The notes under the pieces: generated by a model | Told to the model about the DNA's origin: nothing | What the model saw: the letters and a program-made list of their open reading frames with translations, nothing else | Databases searched by the model: none | NCBI GenBank assembly: GCA_031258375.1 | Contig: JAIRMX010000216.1 | Coordinates: 1-6,079 of the forward strand | Length of the DNA: 6,079 bases | DNA from: Elusimicrobiota bacterium | Lineage (GTDB): Bacteria; Elusimicrobiota; Elusimicrobia; Elusimicrobiales; Elusimicrobiaceae | Reading direction: 5' to 3' | In this document: positions 1 to 5,699 of the stretch, piece after piece | Layout of the letters: every line of letters starts with the position of its first letter | Numbering within the stretch: position 1 is the stretch's first letter | Made by a program: the position numbers and the translations under genes

Positions 1-62
1 CATATCGCCAACAACAAAATTCCCTGCCAAAAACGACGGCAATAAATATTTAAGGCAATATC

Positions 63-776
63 TTAAAACTTTTTTATCCATTCTGAATTTTGATATTTGC
101 TTTGCGCAAGCGCGTAAACCTCGTTAAGCAAGGCGTTGCCGAGCTGTTGAATATCACAAGAAGTATTGAAATATTTAAGTACGGCTTTTTGAAGAATTTT
201 TTTATACTTATTTTTCCGGCGCGCGCCGGCAAGCTGTAAACTGCCCTGATATAAAACCGCGTTTCCAAAACGTCTTATTGCGCCGCCCAGAACTTTTGCT
301 CCGTCTGCGGAAAGCAAATCGTCCGCTACGGGATTTGTAAAGCAATTTGACGATATCCCGTTAGGCGCCGGACGATAATCCCCCGTTTTATCATAAGCGC
401 CGAGCGTAAGGCCGTTTTTTGAAAATTCGTTTTTTATAATATCGTGCAGGCTTGAATAAATTTCGGAAGGTTTAACCGAACCTTCGCGAACAAAAAATAA
501 GGAAAACGTCAAATCGTCCTTATGCAGGACAACGCCGCCGCCGGTTGAACGCCTTGTGTATTTTGTTATGCCGGAAGCGTTAATTTGTTCCCGCGCGGAA
601 TGTTCAAACTGCGCGTAGCCGAAAGTGGCCGCAGACTCGCTTTCTTTCCAATTAAAAAACCGCGCCATACAAATATTTTGCCGCATATTTTCGCTTATCA
701 GCAATTCGTCCGCGGCCATTTGAGAATATACGTCCAAAGGCGGAGTTTCAATAAAGATACAATTTTTCATTTCCAA
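63..776 (-). CDS. Lipoate/octanoate--protein transferase, LipM/LplA family
   Basis: The 237-residue product belongs to the biotin/lipoate A/B protein ligase fold, which attaches octanoyl or lipoyl groups to a lysine of lipoyl domains (pyruvate dehydrogenase E2, glycine cleavage H protein) in the cytoplasm. Visible family motifs are RRSTGGGVVLH (residues 75-85), the lipoyl-pocket signature, and AKVLGGAIRR (160-169) followed by LYQGSL (175-180), where K161 matches the conserved lysine of the family. A cysteine in SSNCF (C145) lies 16 residues before that lysine. In LipM octanoyltransferases the nucleophilic cysteine sits in a similar place, so LipM-like octanoyl transfer is at least as likely as ATP-dependent LplA ligase activity. 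The length is nearer to short LipM/LplA-N forms than to the 330-residue E. coli LplA, and no separate C-terminal domain is present. The start is TTG at 776 or ATG at 770. The gene stands alone; no lipA or lipoyl-domain gene is in the window. Confidence 0.87.
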   Translation of the reverse strand: MEMKNCIFIETPPLDVYSQMAADELLISENMRQNICMARFFNWKESESAATFGYAQFEHSAREQINASGITKYTRRSTGGGVVLHKDDLTFSLFFVREGSVKPSEIYSSLHDIIKNEFSKNGLTLGAYDKTGDYRPAPNGISSNCFTNPVADDLLSADGAKVLGGAIRRFGNAVLYQGSLQLAGARRKNKYKKILQKAVLKYFNTSCDIQQLGNALLNEVYALAQSKYQNSEWIKKF

Positions 777-781
777 TTTGA

Positions 782-788
782 CCTTCTC
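782..788 (-). promoter_or_regulatory. Ribosome binding site of the lipoyl transferase; decides TTG versus ATG start
   Basis: On the minus strand GAGAAGG is followed after 5 bases by TTG (776) and after 11 bases by an in-frame ATG (770). The TTG spacing is slightly short and the ATG spacing slightly long, so either could be used. The choice changes the protein by only two residues. Confidence 0.45.
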
Positions 789-802
789 TTTTATATAAAA
801 TA

Positions 803-808
803 ATTATA
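803..808 (-). promoter_or_regulatory. Possible -10 box of the lipoyl transferase gene
   Basis: A perfect TATAAT on the minus strand lies 26 bases before the TTG start, leaving room for a leader of about 20 bases that includes the ribosome binding site. No good -35 box is found 16-18 bases upstream (the sequence there is close to GCAGGC), and the region is AT-rich, so this is a weak call. Confidence 0.3.
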
Positions 809-813
809 CTAAA

Positions 814-994
814 GTTCAATAATTGCCTGCTCACTCCTACGTTGCGCGTTAACTCCCATACCCGCTTTAGCTTTGGATGCTGCCCCGCTTTGATTAGTTC
901 ATGTTATCTCATCGTGTACTTTAACAGCTTTATACGTTAGCGCTCAATAGTGCGATCATAACCGAATATATTTTGCGGCATCGTTGACATCCAT
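814..994 (-). pseudogene. Broken excisionase-like helix-turn-helix gene
   Basis: An ATG at 994 follows a good Shine-Dalgarno (GGTAGGT, 1004-1010, 9-base spacer) and reads MDVNDAAKYIRL before a TGA at 956-958. Shifting by one base gives DRTIER directly after it. The joined AAKYIRL plus DRTIER looks like the first two helices of excisionase/MerR-like DNA-binding domains (family pattern: EAAEYLGVS.RTI.R). The shifted frame then meets TAA at 937-939 and 904-906, and after them reads LIKAGQHPKLKRVWEL and NVGVSRQLL, the first resembling the wing region (LIKAGKIPA.K.GR.WR). One frameshift and two stops in a readable frame with an intact ribosome site indicate a decayed gene, perhaps left by an integrated element. 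The family assignment is inferred from pattern only, and the 3' limit is uncertain. Confidence 0.42.
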
Positions 995-1057
995 AAGTTT
1001 TTTACCTACCTTTATTTTTACTTATTTTTGTCAACAAATTAAAAAAATTACACAGAC

Positions 1058-1083
1058 TGTATAGTTTTCTTAATTCGTTTACA
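1058..1083 (+). mobile_element. Degenerate copy of the insertion-sequence end found at 5966-5991
   Basis: These 26 bases match 5966-5991 at 22 of 26 positions in the same orientation, with no gaps; the longest identical run is CTTAATTCGTT. At 5966 the segment is the end of an rve-type transposon: on the minus strand it encodes the last transposase residues (CQRIK and stop) and the terminal bases. Here the minus strand reads CKRIKK in the matching positions, without the stop. This looks like a worn terminus of a related element; the rest of that element is not next to it. It lies between the excisionase-like relic and the IS110-like relic. Confidence 0.45.
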
Positions 1084-1089
1084 AATTAA

Positions 1090-1209
1090 GGGTTCTATAC
1101 ATACGAAAATTTCAGACAGGGATATTAACCGTCGCATGGCTTTTAATCCTTCCGTAGAATCTACTAATTTTGTATATTTTAATATAGGCTTATCTTTGGA
1201 ATTATAACA
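1090..1209 (-). pseudogene. IS110-type transposase fragment (N-terminal part), abutting pcrA
   Basis: The minus strand reads CYNSKDKPILKYTKLV, then STEGLKAM, then FVCIEP. This order matches the pattern seen early in IS110-family DEDD transposases: a strand ending in V/C, a charged turn, then Nt.eGlkAl, and v.hEpTG.Y around an acidic catalytic residue. The resemblance stops right after IEP, where the TG.Y motif would be expected, and no downstream transposase sequence follows. The expected start (GIDVSK) is also absent, because the pcrA coding sequence begins there. The fragment is about 40 codons. The identification is from pattern memory alone and could be wrong. Confidence 0.35.
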
Positions 1210-1210
1210 A

Positions 1211-3559
1211 ATGACATCTATAGAACAAATTCTGGGAACTTTAAACCCCAAACAACTTGAAGCCGTTATGTATAACGGCGGGCCGTGTCTTATAATTGCC
1301 GGCGCAGGCACGGGCAAAACAAAAACGCTTACCTGTAAAATAGCAAAATTGATTTACGACGGCGTAAGTCCTTCGCGTATTTTGGCCGTTACTTTTACAA
1401 ATAAAGCCGCTAGAGAAATGCGGGAAAGAATTGAAGAAATAACGCCCGCAAACGCAGGCCGCGTTTGGATGCACACCTTCCATTCTTTTGCAGTGCGTAT
1501 GCTCAGAGCAAACTCAGAAGCCGCAAATCTCGCCCGCGATTTTATTATTTACGACGAAACCGAACAAAAAAAAATAGTTTCGCTCGTGCTTGACGAAATG
1601 GGATTTAAAGAAGCAAAAAAAGAAGCGGGCTATTATGTAGGCGAAATATCGCGCGCAAAAGACGATATGCTTGATCCGCAGTCTTTTGCCGCGGCTGCCG
1701 CAGCGGCGCATAATCCGCGCAAGCAACAGGCGGCAGAGGTTTACCGCAGATATCAGCAAAAACTTATTTCCGCCGGAGCCTTGGATTTTGGCGATTTATT
1801 AATAAGAGCCGTTGAACTTTTAAAAAACAATCAAACCGTGCGCGAATATTACCAAGATTACTTCCGCTATATTTTGGCAGATGAATATCAGGATACAAAT
1901 CACACGCAGTATACGCTTATTAAAATACTTGCCGAAAAACACCGCAATTTATGCGTTGTCGGAGATCCGGATCAGTCTATCTATTCATGGCGCGGCGCGG
2001 ATATTCGCAATATTCTTGAATTTGAACGGGATTTTAAAAATGCAAAAATCATCACGCTCGAGCAGAATTACCGATCAACGCAAATTATTTTGGACGCTTC
2101 AAATAAATTAATCAAAAAAAATAAAAACCGGCATGAAAAGACCTTATTCAGCGAAGTAAAATCCGGAGACCCTATCCGCGTGCGCGAACTTGCTACGGAA
2201 GGAGAAGAAGCCCGCTGGACCGCCAATCAAATACAAATTTTGATTGAAGAAGACGGTGTAAATTTAGACGATGTCGCCATATTTTACCGAACAAACGCGC
2301 AGTCAAGAAATTTTGAAGACACTTTCCGGCGTTATCAAATTCCTTATCGATTAATCGGCTCCGTGCGGTTTTACGAGAGAAAAGAAATTAAAGATGTTCT
2401 CGCCTATGCAAAACTTTTGGTAAATCCAAACGATACCGTAAGTCTTTTGCGCGTCATAAATACTCCGCGGCGCGCCATAGGAGAAAGCGCGCAGGAAATA
2501 TTGACAAATTACGCCGCTAAAAATAACGATTCGCTGTTTAAAACTCTTCAAAACAATCTATTTATTGAAGAATTAAAGCCGACGGCGCGGCGCGGCATAA
2601 AAGAATTTGTAGATTTAATTGAAAGTTTAACCTTAGAAAGCAAAACAATACTGCCCTCAGAAATATTCACAAAAATTTTAGAACTTTCCGGATATAAGCA
2701 CAGTATCGAAAAAGAACTTGAAAAAGACCCCGAAGCAGCAAGCCGTATGGGAAATTTAAACGAACTTGTAAACGCCGTTAAAGAATATGAAGAACGCTGT
2801 TTTAAAGAAGATACGGAGCCCATTCTTTCCGGCTATTTGCAGGAAGTATCTCTCGTAAGCGGCGATGAAGAAAGTTCGGGCGCGCAAAACGGCGCGGTTA
2901 CGCTTATGACGGCGCATCTGGCTAAGGGCCTTGAATTTCCGGTAGTTTTTGTGACGGGTTTGGAAGAGGGCTTATTCCCGCTGACCGGCAAAGACGACGA
3001 CGATATTGAAGAGGAAAGGCGGCTTTGCTACGTGGCCATGACGCGCGCAAAAAAAACATTGAATATGTGCTACAGCGCAACGCGCCGAATATTTGGCAAA
3101 ACTTACGCAAATTTGGCTTCGCGCTTTTTATTTGACAGCGGGCTTATGCAAGTTCCATCCCGCGCGTACGAAAGCATTGAGCGCCGCGAAATTACTTCAA
3201 AGCGCGGTTTTTGGGGCAGTCAGGACAGGTGGACAAGCAGAAACAGCGTTTCTTACGATAATTCCAAAAATTATCCAAATATGAAGACGGATTTCTCAAA
3301 ACACGGCCAAGCGGAAAACTTTCCGAAATATTCCGCAGCGACAAACGCCGCTTCTTTTAGCGACGCCGAAAAACTTCCCGTACAAAGCACTGCGGCGGGC
3401 GGCGTTTCTATCGGCAGCCGCGTCAGGCACGGGGTTTTCGGCGAAGGTAAAATAACGCTTATCAGCGGCAGCGGCGAAGGGGCAAAAATTACCGTGGTTT
3501 TCAATAATGGCACAAAACGCGTTTTTATGTTAAGATACGCCCCGCTGGAAGTTTTGTAA
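1211..3559 (+). CDS. pcrA: ATP-dependent DNA helicase PcrA/UvrD
   Basis: The 782-residue protein is a complete superfamily 1A 3'-5' DNA helicase, which unwinds DNA in excision repair, removes RecA and clears stalled RNA polymerase. Motifs appear in order: Q motif LNPKQLEAV (11-19), Walker A GAGTGKT (31-37), Ia AVTFTNKAAREM (59-70), TFHSF (89-93), Walker B DEYQDT (224-229), motif III GDPDQSIYSWRGA (251-263), motif IV QNYRST (285-290), motif V LMTAHLAKGLEF (565-576) and motif VI CYVAMTRAKK (606-615). Residues 730-782 match the C-terminal Tudor-like domain that contacts RNA polymerase in PcrA (VRHGVFGEGKITLI, then FNNGTKRVFMLRYAPLEVL). A polar, poorly conserved linker lies at about 650-725. Motif V is slightly atypical, with AHLAKG where IHSAKG or VHAAKG is usual. 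Seven alanines at 160-166 use mixed codons, so they are not a slippage tract. The start follows a weak TTTGGA ten bases upstream. No convincing promoter is visible, and the upstream DNA is transposon debris. Confidence 0.97.
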   Translation: MTSIEQILGTLNPKQLEAVMYNGGPCLIIAGAGTGKTKTLTCKIAKLIYDGVSPSRILAVTFTNKAAREMRERIEEITPANAGRVWMHTFHSFAVRMLRANSEAANLARDFIIYDETEQKKIVSLVLDEMGFKEAKKEAGYYVGEISRAKDDMLDPQSFAAAAAAAHNPRKQQAAEVYRRYQQKLISAGALDFGDLLIRAVELLKNNQTVREYYQDYFRYILADEYQDTNHTQYTLIKILAEKHRNLCVVGDPDQSIYSWRGADIRNILEFERDFKNAKIITLEQNYRSTQIILDASNKLIKKNKNRHEKTLFSEVKSGDPIRVRELATEGEEARWTANQIQILIEEDGVNLDDVAIFYRTNAQSRNFEDTFRRYQIPYRLIGSVRFYERKEIKDVLAYAKLLVNPNDTVSLLRVINTPRRAIGESAQEILTNYAAKNNDSLFKTLQNNLFIEELKPTARRGIKEFVDLIESLTLESKTILPSEIFTKILELSGYKHSIEKELEKDPEAASRMGNLNELVNAVKEYEERCFKEDTEPILSGYLQEVSLVSGDEESSGAQNGAVTLMTAHLAKGLEFPVVFVTGLEEGLFPLTGKDDDDIEEERRLCYVAMTRAKKTLNMCYSATRRIFGKTYANLASRFLFDSGLMQVPSRAYESIERREITSKRGFWGSQDRWTSRNSVSYDNSKNYPNMKTDFSKHGQAENFPKYSAATNAASFSDAEKLPVQSTAAGGVSIGSRVRHGVFGEGKITLISGSGEGAKITVVFNNGTKRVFMLRYAPLEVL

Positions 3560-3633
3560 TTCCATTTACTAATATTGTCAGATAAATTTAATATAACAAA
3601 AAATATAACAGCCAAATCTCAACGACTAATGAT

Positions 3634-3792
3634 TTAATTGTGTCAGCTGGCGAGCAAATGAAAGGCGCGCGCAGAATTTTTGTCAGATATTCCGTCGCGG
3701 AACCATTGCTGCGTATACTTGTGGAAGGCGAAGACGAAAAGCGGGTTGAGGAAATTGCGCAAAAAGTATCTGATTTTTATATCAAAATTTAA
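3634..3792 (+). pseudogene. glmM: C-terminal remnant of phosphoglucosamine mutase (GlmM)
   Basis: This 52-codon stretch ending in TAA reads RIFVRYSVAEPLLRILVEG, then EDEKRVEEIAQKVSDFY. That matches the C-terminal domain of GlmM and related phosphohexomutases, where the family has RVLVRYSGTEPLLRVMVEG followed by a charged final helix. GlmM converts glucosamine-6-phosphate to glucosamine-1-phosphate for peptidoglycan precursors. The phosphate-binding loop SGTEP has become SVAEP. The frame is open back to 3592, but no GlmM-like sequence is seen before about 3634, so roughly 390 of the usual 445 residues are missing. GTG (3640) and ATG (3658) lie in frame without a good ribosome site. The remaining sequence is still clearly readable, so the truncation looks recent. 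It lies 74 bases after pcrA on the same strand. Confidence 0.72.
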
Positions 3793-3801
3793 TATTTTAA
3801 T

Positions 3802-3863
3802 ATAGAAAGGTTTTAGTTTATGCTTATGTACTGTTCATTCGCTTTAAACTAAAACCTTTCTGT
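3802..3863. repeat. Perfect 17-bp inverted repeat with 24-base loop
   Basis: The arms at 3804-3820 and 3845-3861 are exact reverse complements, starting AGAAAGGTTTTAG; a G-T pair and an A-T pair extend the stem to 3802/3863. The loop is 3821-3844. It sits between two converging units, the glmM remnant (+) and the secreted-protein gene (-), where a bidirectional terminator would be expected. However, neither side has a clear T-run and the stem is AT-rich, so a standard intrinsic terminator is not a clean fit. A small mobile-element palindrome is the main alternative. Confidence 0.85.
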
Positions 3864-3887
3864 CGTTGCTTTATTCTTTGAGTTAAG

Positions 3888-4484
3888 TTATTTATTAATA
3901 CTTGGGTCTTGCGCCGCTTTACAGAAACTTTCAAGGCATTTTTTTAGGAACTTTGAAAGATTGCTCTGCGGCTTAGCGGGTTTTTGAATACCTTTTCCTT
4001 TTAGCCACGCTTCCACTGTCGCTACTTTTTCGTCCGCCTCTATTACTTCCCCATTAAAAAGAGCCAATGTTTCCACGCAAGGAATGTTGAGGGCTTCTTT
4101 GTCTTGCGGACAAAAGAACGCGTAAGGCATTTGCTTTACATAGGCGTTTACAATCGCGTTATATCGCTCATAATCGCCCCCTATCCAATTCAGATTATAT
4201 AGCTCTTGTTTTGGATAGACATAATGTTTACCATATTTATCAACATAAGAGCCGGTTTCTTTAGCTTTATTAATGCCGTCCAAAAAGCTTTCAATACGCT
4301 TCAGCTCTTGTTTCTCCGCCATTTTGGCAGCAATAGCTTTTTGATTAGCCATTTGTTCCTTGTACTCTCTTTTCGTCCGCAATGCGGCTGGGGAGTGATA
4401 GGCACTCTCATAGAACGTTTGTTGCGCAAAGGCAAGCGGCGTAAAAAGCGCAACCGCAGTAAACATCATTACTGTTTTCTTCAT
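3888..4484 (-). CDS. Secreted protein of unknown function with four cysteines
   Basis: I do not recognise this 198-residue protein. Residues 1-20 form a classic Sec signal peptide (MKK, a hydrophobic core, then AFA before QQ), so signal peptidase I cleavage after A20 is likely and the mature protein of about 178 residues should be periplasmic or exported. Residues 36-75 are rich in K, E, Q and A and are probably helical, possibly a coiled coil. A Tyr/Trp/Gly-rich middle follows (YGKHYVYPKQELYNLNW, 84-100). The mature part has four cysteines (C125, C136, C183, C188), which would allow two disulfides. There is no lipobox and no other membrane segment. The start ATG at 4484 has a good AAGGA eight bases upstream. 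A terminator-like hairpin for the same strand lies just upstream (4516-4574), so the gene is probably transcribed alone, though its promoter is not obvious. Confidence 0.8.
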   Translation of the reverse strand: MKKTVMMFTAVALFTPLAFAQQTFYESAYHSPAALRTKREYKEQMANQKAIAAKMAEKQELKRIESFLDGINKAKETGSYVDKYGKHYVYPKQELYNLNWIGGDYERYNAIVNAYVKQMPYAFFCPQDKEALNIPCVETLALFNGEVIEADEKVATVEAWLKGKGIQKPAKPQSNLSKFLKKCLESFCKAAQDPSINK

Positions 4485-4489
4485 ATGTT

Positions 4490-4518
4490 TTATCCTTATT
4501 TTTAAATTGCTTTATAAT
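4490..4518 (+). promoter_or_regulatory. Candidate + strand promoter for the structured RNA
   Basis: A consensus TATAAT lies at 4513-4518. A weak -35 candidate, TTATCC (4490-4495), is 17 bases upstream and matches the consensus at three positions only. Transcription would begin near 4525, which is also the foot of the first hairpin of the RNA below. The match of start site to hairpin foot is the main support; AT-richness makes chance -10 boxes common. Confidence 0.4.
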
Positions 4519-4574
4519 AAAAAACGGCTGTCATATTTGAGTTGGAAATGAAGAACCCAAAATATAGCAGCCGT
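4516..4574 (-). terminator. Intrinsic terminator-like hairpin for minus-strand transcripts
   Basis: The arms 4524-4538 and 4560-4574 pair over 15 positions with one G-T pair and one C-A mismatch (foot ACGGCTG/CAGCCGT). On the minus strand the stem is followed at once by a run of six T (4524-4519) and then ATTAT. This is a good terminator shape for the RNA coming from the metallophosphoesterase side, about 360 bases past that stop codon. The same stem forms the 5' hairpin of the candidate + strand RNA. Confidence 0.5.
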
Positions 4575-4575
4575 G

Positions 4576-4599
4576 GTTTACCGCCTTTCGGCGGTAAAC
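4576..4599. repeat. Perfect 10-bp hairpin with TTTC loop
   Basis: GTTTACCGCC (4576-4585) and GGCGGTAAAC (4590-4599) are exact reverse complements around TTTC. It starts one base after the preceding stem ends (4574), so the two helices could stack. Six of ten pairs are G-C, making it the most stable local structure in the window. Confidence 0.9.
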
Positions 4600-4798
4600 G
4601 CTCGGCACAAAGCGACTTGGGAGCTACCCTTATCGTTTTATGCCTGATAACGAGCTGCTTTTGGTTCATTTCCAAACTTTTGATTTCTCAAAAGCTCTTC
4701 CCTTGCGGGATTCCAAAAACAGAATCAAATTTTCCAATACTACAACCGCTTTACTCCAACTGCTTATTAATATTATGCGACATAAATCCCAAGAACGC

Positions 4799-4820
4799 AA
4801 GGGGCCAAAGGTCCCTTTTT
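4799..4820 (+). terminator. Intrinsic terminator at the 3' end of the structured RNA
   Basis: AAGGGGCC pairs with GGTCCCTT (eight pairs, one G-T) around an AAA loop. The downstream arm runs directly into TTTTT (4816-4820). This is a compact terminator on the + strand. No + strand protein gene precedes it nearby, which supports a non-coding transcript ending here. The U-tract is short because two of its bases are also in the stem. Confidence 0.6.
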
Positions 4821-4935
4821 AAAAATAAGCCCTTTCGTCCGCAATAGCGAACCCGGCAAGCGCGCGGCGCAGTAATATGAGTTTAAAGAGGGAAATACAA
4901 ATATGCCCGTTTGAATTTTTAGGCGGACGTATTGT

Positions 4936-5676
4936 TTAAGAGCCAGCTTTGAGTCTGTTTAAAAGTACGTCGGATAAACCTTTTTTTGCCATCTTTCTTT
5001 GCGTGGTTTCCATATCGTAAGGCACGCGCAAAAGGCGAAATGTGCGTTGCCTTTCGTCAAATACGCCAAACGACGCCATATTATTTGCGTCTCGCGGCTG
5101 GCCTATCGAACCCGGATTTATTATATAGCGCGTGCCCGTCGTCATTTTTATCGTTACGTCACTGCCGGTAAAAACGTTAATTCGCGGCGACAAATTATCT
5201 TTACGGCTCATAATAAACGGAATATGGCTGTGTCCCACAAAACATACCTGCCCCGACCATTTGTCAAGATTTAAAAGAAATTGTTCCGACGAAAGCAAAT
5301 AATCGCGGAAAGGATTCAAAAAAGAGCCGTGCACCAAGGCGAAATCTTTGCCGTGATACTGCTCCGCAAAGCTTTTAATAAATTTTAGGGATTTATCGCT
5401 TAAGTTTTTATTTGCAAATTTTATTGAATCTATTGCAAAATCGCTGAACCAGTAAAAAAAGCTGTGTTCAAACAGGCTCTTATCGTGATTGCCCATCACA
5501 GCGATAAGATTTTTCAGTTTGCCGAGCGCGCGGGCGCAAAGCTCCGGATCGGGGCCGTATCCCACCAAATCTCCGCAAAAAATATAAGCGTCGACGTTTA
5601 ATTCGCGCAATTTTTTAAGCGCGGCGGACAGGGCTTCGTAATTAGAATGTATATCGGCCATCACGGCGTATTTCAT
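4936..5676 (-). CDS. Calcineurin-like metallophosphoesterase
   Basis: The 246-residue cytoplasmic protein has every metal-binding motif of the calcineurin-like phosphoesterase fold: DIHSN (D8, H10), GDLVGYG (D36), GNHD (N63, H64), VHGS (H116) and GHSHIP (H149, H151). These residues hold two metal ions that activate water for phosphoester cleavage. The later NPGSIGQPRD (187-196) and the C-terminal VPYD...KKGLSDVLLNRLKAG segment are typical of the bacterial family often annotated as a predicted phosphodiesterase or PP2A-like phosphatase. The substrate is unknown. There is no signal peptide or membrane segment, and the length is normal. The start ATG at 5676 follows AAGGTG (5682-5687) by five bases. 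A promoter lies just upstream and no operon partner is present. Confidence 0.92.
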   Translation of the reverse strand: MKYAVMADIHSNYEALSAALKKLRELNVDAYIFCGDLVGYGPDPELCARALGKLKNLIAVMGNHDKSLFEHSFFYWFSDFAIDSIKFANKNLSDKSLKFIKSFAEQYHGKDFALVHGSFLNPFRDYLLSSEQFLLNLDKWSGQVCFVGHSHIPFIMSRKDNLSPRINVFTGSDVTIKMTTGTRYIINPGSIGQPRDANNMASFGVFDERQRTFRLLRVPYDMETTQRKMAKKGLSDVLLNRLKAGS

Positions 5677-5699
5677 AAGAACACCTTTTTCTTATGGAT

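Larger units (their letters stand above)
4525..4820 (+). ncRNA. Candidate structured non-coding RNA, about 296 nt
   Basis: No protein family is recognised on either strand, but paired elements are dense. In order: the 5' stem 4524-4538/4560-4574; a perfect 10-bp hairpin with TTTC loop at 4576-4599; TTATC/GATAA (4630-4634/4646-4650) inside AGCT/AGCT; a 7-bp hairpin, again with TTTC loop, at 4677-4694; and a terminator at 4799-4820. In addition, 11 bases in the first loop (TTGGAAATGAA, 4542-4552) are exactly complementary to 4665-4675, which could make a pseudoknot. A consensus -10 box places the start at the foot of the first stem. I looked for hallmarks of tmRNA, RNase P RNA and 6S RNA and saw none. 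A TTG-started frame (4542-4847) runs through it, but it extends past the terminator and looks like no known protein. A repeat or miniature transposon is the alternative. Confidence 0.42.

Noticed and set aside
1..62. Possible start of another gene downstream of the lipoyl transferase
   Set aside because: Several frames stay open on both strands over this length, and no start, ribosome site or motif singles one out.
160..240. GC-rich GGCGCGCGCCGG palindrome near 219-230 as a regulatory site
   Set aside because: It lies within the lipoyl transferase coding sequence, encodes the residues AGARR in frame, and alternating GC runs are common in this genome's genes.
762..776. TTGGAAATGAA shared by the lipoyl transferase start and 4542-4552
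   Set aside because: The match is short and AT-rich, neighbouring bases diverge, and a start codon context explains one copy; chance is the simpler reading.
1171..1200. Promoter for pcrA using TATATT or TAATAT
   Set aside because: Neither -10 candidate has a -35 box at a workable distance, and the region is AT-rich.
4525..4820. Retron msr-msd RNA, given the flanking inverted repeats
   Set aside because: No reverse transcriptase gene is in the window and the outer repeats are imperfect and gapped.
4542..4847. 101-codon open frame from TTG on the + strand across the structured region
   Set aside because: It overlaps stable hairpins, runs past a good terminator, has poor coding character and matches no family I know. 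An in-frame ATG at 4548 has no ribosome site.
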